This document shows, one piece after another, positions 1 to 7,810 of a DNA stretch of 64,000 nt. Where the stretch lies: NCBI RefSeq assembly GCF_010667685.1, contig NZ_WHZW01000011.1, positions 1 through 64,000 of the forward strand, in the 5' to 3' direction. Both the position numbers and the translations under genes were made by a program. The DNA is from Bifidobacterium aerophilum (lineage in GTDB: Bacteria; Actinomycetota; Actinomycetes; Actinomycetales; Bifidobacteriaceae). Positions within the stretch are counted from its first letter, which is position 1. The number at the start of each line of letters is the position of its first letter. Below the pieces are notes generated by a model. The model was not told where the DNA came from and searched no databases. It saw only the letters and a program-made list of their open reading frames with translations.

Positions 1-115
1 AGGTTTAGGCACCACCCATTCTGCCTAGAAGCCTCTAACTATTCCCACCCCTCCATCAGAACAGCAAACACGGTCGCAGTCCGATGTCGGTCATGCGACG
101 ACCTCGGCCCCGTGG
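1..115. other. Intergenic sequence before dtd
   Basis: No gene, RNA or clear terminator can be supported in this stretch. The open frames that cross it on the minus strand are antisense shadows of dtd. The end of an upstream gene may lie outside the window. Confidence 0.5.
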
Positions 116-121
116 CATAAT
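116..121 (+). promoter_or_regulatory. -10 box of leaderless dtd promoter
   Basis: CATAAT begins 13 bases before the dtd ATG. No Shine-Dalgarno sequence fits between them, so transcription probably starts at or next to the start codon. The same hexamer and spacing occur before lhr at 44936. Confidence 0.6.
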
Positions 122-128
122 CGGGTGC

Positions 129-614
129 ATGCGTATTGTGTTGCAGCGAGTGTCCCAGGCCAGCGTCGATGTGCTGAACGAATTGGGCACGGTCGATCCC
201 ACCTTCGAACCGCAGCAGACGGGACCCGGATATATGATCCTGGTCGGGGTGTCCGACTCGGACGGCGAGAGGGAGGTCTCCTGGTTGGCGCACAAGGTGC
301 TCAACCTGCGCGTGTTCGAGGACGAGCAGGGCAGGATGAACCGTTCCATTCAGGATGTTGGCGGGGAGATCCTGTCGATTTCGCAGTTCACGCTGTTCGC
401 CGACGTGCATAAGGGCAACCGGCCGAGTTTCGTGAAGGCCGGCGAACCCGTTCATGCCGAATTGGTCTGGCGCGATTTCAACGATGCGTTGCGATCCGGG
501 GGAGTGCCGGTGAGCGAAGGGCGGTTCGGTGCGCACATGCGCGTCGGACTGATCAACGACGGGCCGGTCACCATCGCGATCGACACGGACGCCGACATGC
601 CGGGCAAGGCGTAG
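129..614 (+). CDS. dtd: D-aminoacyl-tRNA deacylase
   Basis: A cytosolic 161-residue enzyme that hydrolyses D-amino acids wrongly attached to tRNA, so protecting translation. Both signature motifs of the DTD family are visible: SQFTLFAD at residues 85-92 and NDGPVT (family NxGPVT) at 143-148, which together form the cross-subunit active site. It is slightly longer than the usual 145-150 residues because of an insertion around residues 18-35. The ATG at 129 is chosen over an upstream in-frame ATG at 84 because the conserved MRIVLQRV start of the family falls there and a CATAAT -10 box sits 13 bases upstream, pointing to a leaderless message. The next gene starts about 95 bases downstream from its own promoter. 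Confidence 0.95.
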   Translation: MRIVLQRVSQASVDVLNELGTVDPTFEPQQTGPGYMILVGVSDSDGEREVSWLAHKVLNLRVFEDEQGRMNRSIQDVGGEILSISQFTLFADVHKGNRPSFVKAGEPVHAELVWRDFNDALRSGGVPVSEGRFGAHMRVGLINDGPVTIAIDTDADMPGKA

Positions 615-645
615 GGGAGGCCGGTGTCGGGAAACGACATGCCGT

Positions 646-675
646 AGAACATTTGTTCGATCTGTTTGGTAGAGT
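646..675 (+). promoter_or_regulatory. Putative LexA (SOS) box and -10 of the S10 peptidase gene
   Basis: GAAC-ATTT-GTTC lies at 647-658, matching the actinobacterial GAAC-N4-GTTC SOS core. A TAGAGT -10 box starts at 670, 12 bases after the end of the core. The recA promoter at 21628-21656 has the same core and exactly the same 12-base distance to its TATAGT. That LexA binds here is an inference; it would make the peptidase gene damage-inducible. Confidence 0.6.
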
Positions 676-708
676 GATGACACGATTCTCGAAAGGTCGG
701 TGATCGCC

Positions 709-2301
709 ATGAGCGAGGACAACAAGACGCAGGACAACAAGACGGCTGCCGTGCAGACCGGAACGACCTCGAACGCGCAGCACGATGGAGGGAAGCTGCC
801 CGAGCCGTATGAAAAGACCACCCGTCACGCGATCGTGATCGACGGAACGCATCTGGACTATACGGCCACGGTAGGTGCCATCAACATCGATACCGCCAAG
901 GTCAAGCCGGCCGCGAGCATCTTCTTCACCGCCTTTGACATCGTTGACGGCAGCGGCAATGCGGATCCGTCCCGTCCCGTCACCTTCATCTTCAACGGAG
1001 GGCCGGGCTCGTCCACCACGTTCCTGCTGATGGGCTCCGTGGCGCCCAAGCGCATCGACGTGCCCGATGCGGCCCCGGTGCCGGCTGCGCCATACCATCT
1101 GGCCGACAACGCATACACGCTATTGCCCTCGTCCGATCTGGTGTTCATCGACGCGGCCGGGGCGGGTTTCTCCGAGATTCTCGACGCCGCGAAGGCCGAG
1201 CTGTGGTCGGTCGATGGCGACGTCGCCGGCTTCAGCGCGTTCATACGGGCCTATCTGTCCAAGTATCGTCGTTGGAACTCACCCAAGTATGTACTCGGCG
1301 AATCGTATGGCACCACGCGCGGTGCGGCATTGGCCTATCGTTTGCAACAGGACGGCGTCGCGCTCAACGGCCTGATCCTCATCTCCAATATCCTCGACTA
1401 CGCATTCACGCTCGACACGTCGGACCAGTTCTACATCGGCTACTTCCCGACCTTTGCATCCGTTGCGAAATACCACGGCCGCGCGGCATCCGATACCGAG
1501 ATCGCGGATCATCTGCAAGCCGCGCGCGCATTTGCGAACGGTCCGCTGCGTCTCGCGCTTGCAGCCGGCGCGTCCCTGGATGACGACACGAAGCATCGTG
1601 TCGCCGCACGCTATGCGGAACTGACCGGCCTGAGCGAACGGTATGTCTATGATTCCGACCTGCGCGTGGTGGACATGCGATTCCGCAAGGCATTGCTGCG
1701 CGACGAGGACAGGATCGTGGGTCGCTATGACGGCCGCGTGGCGGGCTATGATCTCGACCGCATGAACGACGAGGAGACGTTCGTGGTGGACGACGCGTTC
1801 CTCGACCCCGCCTATTCCAGCCTGTGCAACGCATATCTGCGTGACGAACTCGGTTGGGACCGCGTGCCGGAGCGCCGTGGATTCGCCGACTTCGATTGGA
1901 ACGCCACCGAACCCGGTAAGGGTTGGACGTGGTGGCATGAACAGCCGGACATGACGAAATCCTCTTGGGGCGCGAAGATCCCGTTCCCGAACGTCGTGCC
2001 CGATCTGGCCGCCGCGATCGTTCATCAGCCGACGCTCAAGGTGCTGATCGGCAACGGCATCTACGATCTGTGCACGCCGTTCTTCCAGACGGAATACGAT
2101 ATCGACCATCTCGGTCTGCCGAAGCCGTTGCGCTCCAACGTGGCATTCACCTACTATCCGGCCGGTCACATGCTGTATTCGTCCGAAACGAGCCTCGCCA
2201 AATTCTCGTCCGATCTCAAGCGTTTTTACGGCGAGGATGTGACCGGACTGCCTAAGCTGAACGAGCGCCCGGATCTGCCCGAGGCGCGGATCGACCTGTA
2301 A
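709..2301 (+). CDS. S10 family serine carboxypeptidase-like peptidase
   Basis: A 530-residue alpha/beta hydrolase of the S10 family, which removes C-terminal residues from peptides. Visible are the NGGPGSS oxyanion motif at residues 96-102, the nucleophile motif GESYG with Ser199, and the later triad residues Asp453 (NGIYDLCTP) and His487 (PAGH). No signal peptide or membrane segment is seen, so it is probably cytosolic, unlike secreted fungal or lysosomal members, and may act on imported peptides. The ATG at 709 is preferred to the GTG at 700 because the GAAAGG ribosome site at 691-696 is too close to the latter. A LexA-like box precedes its -10 box. True substrate unknown. Confidence 0.88.
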   Translation: MSEDNKTQDNKTAAVQTGTTSNAQHDGGKLPEPYEKTTRHAIVIDGTHLDYTATVGAINIDTAKVKPAASIFFTAFDIVDGSGNADPSRPVTFIFNGGPGSSTTFLLMGSVAPKRIDVPDAAPVPAAPYHLADNAYTLLPSSDLVFIDAAGAGFSEILDAAKAELWSVDGDVAGFSAFIRAYLSKYRRWNSPKYVLGESYGTTRGAALAYRLQQDGVALNGLILISNILDYAFTLDTSDQFYIGYFPTFASVAKYHGRAASDTEIADHLQAARAFANGPLRLALAAGASLDDDTKHRVAARYAELTGLSERYVYDSDLRVVDMRFRKALLRDEDRIVGRYDGRVAGYDLDRMNDEETFVVDDAFLDPAYSSLCNAYLRDELGWDRVPERRGFADFDWNATEPGKGWTWWHEQPDMTKSSWGAKIPFPNVVPDLAAAIVHQPTLKVLIGNGIYDLCTPFFQTEYDIDHLGLPKPLRSNVAFTYYPAGHMLYSSETSLAKFSSDLKRFYGEDVTGLPKLNERPDLPEARIDL

Positions 2302-2360
2302 CGGCCCATTGCCGACGGTTGGATCATGCCTTTCCGCGGCATGGTCCAACCGTTCCCGAC

Positions 2361-2370
2361 TCAAAGGAGG
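2361..2370 (+). promoter_or_regulatory. Strong ribosome binding site fixing the start at 2376
   Basis: AAAGGAGG lies seven bases before the ATG at 2376. It shows that the longer frame opening at 2319 is not used. Confidence 0.7.
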
Positions 2371-2375
2371 CATCC

Positions 2376-2693
2376 ATGACATCATTCGCCAACTGGTCCG
2401 ACCTCGACCTGAGTAATCTCGACCTGTCCAAACTCGACCTGTCGTTCATCGACAGGATCGTGTTGTGGTACGGCACGCTGCCATCCGCGGTGCAGACGCT
2501 CATTACCGTCGCCGTCGGCGCAGCCATCGCCTATGTGGTGTTCAAGATCGTCATCAAACTCATCAAGGGCATCATCGCTTCGGTCATCGCCGCCGTGCTC
2601 GCGTTCCTGCTGACGACGGTTCCCGGCAACCTGCTGCTGTCCCAGGCGTTCGACCATGTCGAGCAGCAGATCTCCACAAGCCTGAACAAATAG
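2376..2693 (+). CDS. Small hypothetical membrane protein
   Basis: A 105-residue protein not assigned to a named family. The N-terminus holds three near-copies of a LDLS unit (residues 9-23), followed by two hydrophobic stretches, about residues 35-55 and 58-85, with lysines between them. That looks like two membrane helices joined by a short basic loop, with an acidic, amphipathic C-terminus. A strong AAAGGAGG ribosome site supports the ATG at 2376. It lies 74 bases after the S10 peptidase gene and 77 bases before a carboxylesterase gene on the same strand, so co-transcription is possible. Function unknown. Confidence 0.75.
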   Translation: MTSFANWSDLDLSNLDLSKLDLSFIDRIVLWYGTLPSAVQTLITVAVGAAIAYVVFKIVIKLIKGIIASVIAAVLAFLLTTVPGNLLLSQAFDHVEQQISTSLNK

Positions 2694-2770
2694 CGCATGG
2701 ATTCCGTTCCCGTCTTGGGTCGTGTACGAGACGCGACGGACGATCCCCGTACAGTCGGAAAGGTTGTGAT

Positions 2771-3418
2771 ATGGACGTTACGCATGCATTGACCCATATC
2801 GGCACGAACGATACCGGACCGGTGTTCCTGCTGTTGCACGGATGGGGCTCCAACGAGCACGACCTGCCGAGCCTGCTTGCCTACTGTGCGCAGGGGGCGG
2901 ATTACGCGTCGCTGCGTGCGCCGATCGCATATGGCATGGGCTATACATGGTTCGGTACCTGGGACTATGACGGTGTGCCTACCGGAGCGTCATTGGACGA
3001 ACAGGCGCAGGAGGCGGGCGAAGCCATCAATCGTTGGGTATCGGACAATATTCCCGACGATCGGCGTATCGTGGTCATGGGATTTTCACAAGGTGGCCTG
3101 CTTGCAGGCGAGGTGTTGCGGCTGAAACCGCAGCGGTATGCGGCGGCGGTAAGCTTCTCCGGATTCCTTGCCCATGCGCCGCTTGCCGGAGACGACGAAT
3201 TGGCGCAACGGCGCCCGCCGATGTTCTATGGACATGGTTCCGCCGACGATATCTTTCCACAGGACGAGGTCCGGGCGATGTCCCACTTCTACGCGGCTCA
3301 CGTCACGCTCACCGAACGCGTGTACCCGGGCATGACCCACAGCATCTGCATGGAAGAGATGCGTGACGTCTCCGCGTTTCTGACCGACAATGATCTGACA
3401 AGGCCTCGCATCTGGTAA
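2771..3418 (+). CDS. Phospholipase/carboxylesterase family hydrolase
   Basis: A 215-residue cytosolic alpha/beta hydrolase of the phospholipase/carboxylesterase (YpfH-like) family, expected to cleave small carboxylic esters. The fold starts with the oxyanion strand and LLHGWGSN at residues 21-28. The nucleophile elbow is GFSQGG with Ser106, the acid is in GSADD (about 156-160), and the catalytic histidine is His190 in GMTH. The start is taken at ATG 2771, preceded by GGAAAGG (2758-2764), rather than at the start of the long open frame 300 bases upstream, which overlaps the previous gene. The natural ester substrate cannot be told from sequence. Confidence 0.88.
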   Translation: MDVTHALTHIGTNDTGPVFLLLHGWGSNEHDLPSLLAYCAQGADYASLRAPIAYGMGYTWFGTWDYDGVPTGASLDEQAQEAGEAINRWVSDNIPDDRRIVVMGFSQGGLLAGEVLRLKPQRYAAAVSFSGFLAHAPLAGDDELAQRRPPMFYGHGSADDIFPQDEVRAMSHFYAAHVTLTERVYPGMTHSICMEEMRDVSAFLTDNDLTRPRIW

Positions 3419-3463
3419 GCCGGTGCGAACGGTACCGGCATCGTGCGGACATGCCGTCGGCGT

Positions 3464-3469
3464 TATAGT
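3464..3469 (+). promoter_or_regulatory. -10 box of the GT2 gene
   Basis: TATAGT lies 35 bases before the ATG at 3505 and just downstream of a small CCGGT/ACCGG hairpin (3420-3439) that may end the previous transcript. Confidence 0.5.
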
Positions 3470-3504
3470 GGGAATCATCGTGACCGCAGGGAACGGAGCA
3501 GCAG

Positions 3505-4596
3505 ATGACGACGCAGGGAACGGATGACGACATGCTGGTATCGGTGATCGTGCCGGTATATAAGGTCGAACGCTATCTGGACGAATGCGTGGCCAGCATC
3601 GTCGCGCAAACCTACCGCAATCTCGAGATTCTGCTGGTGGACGACGGGTCGCCGGACGATTGTCCCGCCATATGCGATGACTGGGCCGAGAAGGACGATC
3701 GCATACGAGTCATCCACAAACCCAACGGCGGGCTGTCCGACGCCCGCAACGCCGGGCTTACGCGTGCCACGGGGGATTGCATCTACTTCGTGGATTCGGA
3801 CGATACCATCGCGCCGAACCTCGTGGAACGCGCGGTGGCGACCATGCGCGAATACGATGCCGACCTGGTCATGTTCCAATTCGACACGATATCCGAAAAC
3901 GATGTGCCGCTGGTGTCGGACTACAGGCACAACGACTTCGATACGGTCATGGTCATGACCCCCGAAGAGGGCATCAAGGCGCAGGTCAAGGCCGAAATCG
4001 ACGGTTACTTCTGGTCGTTCCTCGCCGCGGCCCCGATCTACAAGGATCATGGGTTTTCGTTCCCCGTCGGCCGCAAGATCGAAGACATGGCGCGCATCTG
4101 CAACGTCATCGGCGAAGCGCGTCGCATCGTGCGCATCCCCGAGGTGCTCTACCATTACCGGCTGCGCAAAGGATCGATCACCAGCGGTTGGAGCCCTCAG
4201 CTCATCAAGGATTGGATGAAGGCCGCCGATGACCGGGAAGCCTATATTCTGGACCGGTATCCGGATCTCAAGGGGTTCATGCGCCTGCAGCAGCTGACGT
4301 TCTTCGCGAACCTCGACTATGAGACGATCCGCCAAAGCGTCACCGCAAGCCTGCATATCGATCCCGAGGACGCGAACGAGCTCCGCCGCCGCATCGACAG
4401 ACTTCGCAAGGACATGGACGACAGCGGAGACGCGGTGCCGGAATCCACAGATTCACTGCTGGACATGCTCAAGGACTCCGTGGACGATGCCGTTGACGAT
4501 TTCAAGGATAATTTCAAGGAAATACGCGATGACTGGATCCGCATTAGCCGCGGCTGGAAGGAGTACATGCACGACAAGGAGACGGATCGGGACTAA
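3505..4596 (+). CDS. Glycosyltransferase family 2 protein
   Basis: A 363-residue transferase with a GT-A fold at its N-terminus, expected to move a sugar from a nucleotide donor to a cell-surface glycan. The nucleotide-binding strand VSVIVPVYK (residues 12-20), the LLVDDGSPDD motif (43-52) and the metal-binding VDSDD (96-100) are all visible. No membrane helix is present, so it works in the cytosol or at the inner face of the membrane. The C-terminal 80 residues are unusually rich in Asp and Lys and look like a helical tail outside the catalytic domain. The gene stands alone between an esterase gene and a convergent restriction-like gene, not in a capsule cluster. Acceptor unknown. Confidence 0.92.
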   Translation: MTTQGTDDDMLVSVIVPVYKVERYLDECVASIVAQTYRNLEILLVDDGSPDDCPAICDDWAEKDDRIRVIHKPNGGLSDARNAGLTRATGDCIYFVDSDDTIAPNLVERAVATMREYDADLVMFQFDTISENDVPLVSDYRHNDFDTVMVMTPEEGIKAQVKAEIDGYFWSFLAAAPIYKDHGFSFPVGRKIEDMARICNVIGEARRIVRIPEVLYHYRLRKGSITSGWSPQLIKDWMKAADDREAYILDRYPDLKGFMRLQQLTFFANLDYETIRQSVTASLHIDPEDANELRRRIDRLRKDMDDSGDAVPESTDSLLDMLKDSVDDAVDDFKDNFKEIRDDWIRISRGWKEYMHDKETDRD

Positions 4597-4627
4597 TGCC
4601 GGTCTAGCCCGCTCGCCTTATTCCTTT

Positions 4628-4674
4628 GCTCCCCCTGAAGGGGGAGCTGGCAGCGAAGCTGACTGAGGGGCGGC
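4628..4674. repeat. Intergenic palindromic repeat between convergent genes
   Basis: Two imperfect hairpins stand back to back: GCTCCCCCTGAAGGGGGAGC at 4628-4647, then GCAGCGAAGCTGACTGAGGG. They lie between the convergent GT2 and DUF262 genes. From memory, near-identical elements occur in many copies in gut bacterial genomes, bifidobacteria included. Only one copy was seen in this window. It could also act as a two-way terminator. Confidence 0.5.
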
Positions 4675-4717
4675 ACCCGGTCCCTTGAATCCAACGGGAA
4701 CAGTAGGCCGGCCAGTC

Positions 4718-6829
4718 TCAGTTCGCCTTCAGACGGTACGCCTTCCACACATCGCTGAGCTTCTGTCCGTTCGACGTACGCTTCCACACGTCCAAGCCCA
4801 CCTTGCTGCCTCCCGCCGCGCGTGCCGCGGCGGGAGGCGACGCGTATTCGGAACCGTCCTCCAGACGGAACCTGCCGTTTTCGGTGACGGTCGCCACATA
4901 GCGTTCGCCCTTGCGCGGCCGCTCCCATACCAGTGTCTCGCCGGGAATCAGCAATCCCGCTTTCACCACCTGTGCGATGGTGACGCGTCGGGATCCCCGG
5001 CTGACGCTCGACGCCGCATCCGTGCTTTCGACCAACCGTTCGATGCTGTCCGATGACGTCAGATCCGAATGGTTCTCGTCATAGCGAATATCCCAATATT
5101 CGGCGATCAGCCGAACCGTCTCCTCCTGACGGTGCCGCATCATCGCCGGCGTGCACTCGGCGAAATCGGCCAGCTCCCGCGTCAGCGGGAAACGCCGCGA
5201 ATCCGCCCGCATCAGTATCCGTTCCCTTCTGCGATCGTACTCGGCCATTTTGTCCAGCTGATCCGCACCACCCTGCACCAGCGTCATATTGCCCAGACGG
5301 TACATCCAATAATCATGCGTTTCCTGCGACCAATGGGCGAACGATGCGGACTCGCCGATCTCCAACGGCATGATCGGCAAGGCGCTGAGCTTGCGCGGAC
5401 GGGCGAGCCGGCCGTTCGCCGCCTGCTCGTTCGCGCGGATCAACAGCAGCCGCGCCAGTTCCTCGTCGCCCTGCAATTCGCCGTGCAGCCGTACCAAGGC
5501 GCCCGCTCGGTCATCGGCGCTGATGGACAGCCCCCGTACCAGTCTCACCGGATATCCCTTGTCGAGATCCCGGATCGCCGCCGTCGCATGGCCGCGCCGT
5601 TCCAGGGAACCCGTACGGTTCAGCGTATCCACGCCGGTCACGCGCTCCAATGCGGCGAACAGTTCCTCAAGACGTTGCGCATCGTGCAATCCGAGCGATG
5701 CCTCCGTCACCGTCGTGCGCGACGCGTGCGAGCCGCGCCGCACGAACGGTGACATGCCAGGTTCGCCGAGCTTGCGGAACGAATTGACCAATGCCCACAT
5801 CGCCACGGGCTTCCACTCGTGGTTCCGGTAGTCGTTCAACGCTTCGATCCGGTCACGGACCCCTTCGGACAGCACCGTGTCGCCCGGATGCTCCAACATG
5901 CGCCACGCCATCGCATACGGGGCGAGAACACGGTCGATGAAGGAGGTGATCGTGCCGGCGGCCAGATACGGCTGCAGCACCTCATTCAGGAAGTCGTCGA
6001 TCAGCTTGCCGGTATCGGGCTTGTGCGCCAGGATCAGATACAGGTATGAGAAGAATTCCTCGCTTTGACGGGGATCGTCGCCCAGGGGATCCATGATGTC
6101 GTCCCAACGAGCCGCATACGCGTCCACCAAGGCCGGTTTCAGCCCCGACGTCGCACGGGCCTTGAACACGTCGGACGGCGTCAACGGCAGTCCGCGCATG
6201 TTCATCACGTCGAAGATGCGGTGCGCGCCATCGAGATCATCGGTGGTGACGATCACCAGGGTCACGCCATTGACCAGATATGAGGCGAACGCGTGGCGCT
6301 CATCATCGCCCATTACGGACAGCGCGTCATAGGCCGCCCGGGTGTTGCGCGCGACATTGCGCTGCGCGGTCGACGACCAATCCTCGTCGGTCATGTCGAA
6401 CAACGCCTCGAGATTGCCTTCCTGCACGTATTCGCGGAAAAACGCCGCATCGCGTTCGCGCAAGGTCAGTCTCGGTTCGTTCCTGATGCCGCGCAGCTTG
6501 TCCCCGGGCTCCACGATCAGCGCATCCAGCAGACGCATCCACTCCGCATCCTCCTCCAGATCGCGCAACGCCGCGATGATGATCGACAGAGACACCAATC
6601 GCTGCTGCCCGTCAATCACCTCGTACCGCGTTCCACCGTCATGCACCAGGATCAGCGATCCCAGAAAATATGGGACATCCGCGGATTTGGACGCTTCCTC
6701 GAGATCGCCGATCAGTTGCAGCACGTTCGCCGGCTGCCATATATAGGCGCGCTGGAACGAGGGGATCGTGAACCGATAATCCGAAGTGAACACCTTGCCG
6801 AGCGGTTTTTCCGTCGCGCTGATCGCCAT
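4718..6829 (-). CDS. DUF262/DUF1524 GmrSD-like protein with C-terminal RAMA domain
   Basis: A 703-residue protein related to GmrSD-type modification-dependent restriction systems. The DUF262 part has FQRAYIW (about residues 25-31), the nucleotide-related motif DGQQRL (73-78) and NMRGLPLTPSDVFKA. A DUF1524-like part follows, ending in RLGNMTLVQ and a WDI segment. The last 90 residues match the RAMA domain pattern (AGLLIPGETLVW, then DGSEYASPPAAA and a terminal WKAYR). In DUF1524 nucleases an HxxP motif provides the catalytic histidine; the matching stretch here reads LPIMPLE, without histidine. The start at 6829 has GAAGGGG five bases upstream; the frame continues 11 codons further without a ribosome site. 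No partner methylase or nuclease is adjacent. Confidence 0.82.
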   Translation of the reverse strand: MAISATEKPLGKVFTSDYRFTIPSFQRAYIWQPANVLQLIGDLEEASKSADVPYFLGSLILVHDGGTRYEVIDGQQRLVSLSIIIAALRDLEEDAEWMRLLDALIVEPGDKLRGIRNEPRLTLRERDAAFFREYVQEGNLEALFDMTDEDWSSTAQRNVARNTRAAYDALSVMGDDERHAFASYLVNGVTLVIVTTDDLDGAHRIFDVMNMRGLPLTPSDVFKARATSGLKPALVDAYAARWDDIMDPLGDDPRQSEEFFSYLYLILAHKPDTGKLIDDFLNEVLQPYLAAGTITSFIDRVLAPYAMAWRMLEHPGDTVLSEGVRDRIEALNDYRNHEWKPVAMWALVNSFRKLGEPGMSPFVRRGSHASRTTVTEASLGLHDAQRLEELFAALERVTGVDTLNRTGSLERRGHATAAIRDLDKGYPVRLVRGLSISADDRAGALVRLHGELQGDEELARLLLIRANEQAANGRLARPRKLSALPIMPLEIGESASFAHWSQETHDYWMYRLGNMTLVQGGADQLDKMAEYDRRRERILMRADSRRFPLTRELADFAECTPAMMRHRQEETVRLIAEYWDIRYDENHSDLTSSDSIERLVESTDAASSVSRGSRRVTIAQVVKAGLLIPGETLVWERPRKGERYVATVTENGRFRLEDGSEYASPPAAARAAGGSKVGLDVWKRTSNGQKLSDVWKAYRLKAN

Positions 6830-6862
6830 ACGTACCCCTTCGTTCAATGCCGTCACCAACAA

Positions 6863-7026
6863 CCTGCACCCAGCCTACCAGCGTATGCATAGAACACCGG
6901 CATCGGCATCCGGCCATCCGCATATCCGCGGGAGAATCGTCACGATGCGCGGGACGGGATGACGGTGCACGGGGCGGCTGATGGTGCACGGGTACGGTGT
7001 GACGGTCCGCAGGACGCCGAACGGTC
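6863..7026. other. Intergenic sequence with short GGTGCACGGG copies
   Basis: It separates the DUF262 gene and the response-regulator gene. GGTGCACGGG occurs twice within 30 bases (around 6964 and 6982), followed by a diverged third copy. No gene is supported. Confidence 0.4.
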
Positions 7027-7758
7027 TCATTCGACGGGCGGCAGATCGGCCCGTTCCACCAATCGCGCCAACTGCACGCGTCCCATGTTCAACTTGTCCG
7101 CCGCACTCGACAGATGAGCCTTCGCGGTGCGTTCGGAAATGAACATGCGCGCGGCGATCTGCGCGTTCGTGAAGCCTTCCGCCGCCAGCACCACCGTCTC
7201 ACGTTCCCGCGCGGGCAGCGAATCCAACAGGCGTCTCGCCTCGTCGCGACGGGCGGTCGGCCGCTGCGCGCCCAGATCGGCGATCAGCTGGCGCTGGCTC
7301 GCGGTATTGAACTGGGGAACGCCCTCGCACACGTCGAACACGCGACGGATGATCTCCTGCGGCGCATCGGTTTTCGACACGAATCCCTCGGCGCCGGCCT
7401 CCACCGCACGCTCCACCGTATTCGACGGGTTCAACGACGTGAGCATCAGCACATGCGGCGGCTCGGGAAGCGCCCTCAGCTGCCGCGTCGTCTCGATGCC
7501 GTCCGTGCCGGGCATGGCGATGTCCATCAGCACCACGTCGGGATGCTCACGCCTCGCATGCTCCACCGCGTCCACGCCGCTGACCGACGTGGAGATGACA
7601 CGGATGCCTCCGTTCGAATAGTCCGTCAATATCAGCCGCATCGCCTGGCAGACCATCGGATCGTCATCGACGATGTTCACCGTGACATGAGGATCACGAC
7701 AAGGTTCGGTGGCGCTGGCATCGGACGATGGACGGAGATCATGATCGCGTGTGTTCAC
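7027..7758 (-). CDS. NarL/LuxR-family response regulator
   Basis: A 243-residue transcription regulator of a two-component pair. The receiver domain shows the acidic cluster DDD at residues 31-33, the phosphoacceptor Asp79 in VVLMDI, and the conserved Lys129 in VSKTD. A LuxR-type helix-turn-helix occupies about residues 185-238 (FTNAQIAARMFISERTAKAH). The kinase gene lies just upstream on the same strand. An ATG at 7779 is possible, but it has no good ribosome site. The GTG at 7758 has a TACAAT hexamer 12 bases upstream, which would give a second, internal, leaderless promoter, so that start is preferred. Target genes are unknown; the divergent Ltp-repeat gene is the obvious candidate. Confidence 0.9.
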   Translation of the reverse strand: MNTRDHDLRPSSDASATEPCRDPHVTVNIVDDDPMVCQAMRLILTDYSNGGIRVISTSVSGVDAVEHARREHPDVVLMDIAMPGTDGIETTRQLRALPEPPHVLMLTSLNPSNTVERAVEAGAEGFVSKTDAPQEIIRRVFDVCEGVPQFNTASQRQLIADLGAQRPTARRDEARRLLDSLPARERETVVLAAEGFTNAQIAARMFISERTAKAHLSSAADKLNMGRVQLARLVERADLPPVE

Positions 7759-7764
7759 GGCTTC

Positions 7765-7770
7765 ATTGTA
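7765..7770 (-). promoter_or_regulatory. -10 box of the response-regulator gene
   Basis: TACAAT on the minus strand, starting 12 bases before the GTG at 7758. It lies between the kinase and regulator genes. Confidence 0.45.
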
Positions 7771-7810
7771 TCCGGGCATGGGAGGATGGCATTCGCGACG
7801 GTACGTTCGG

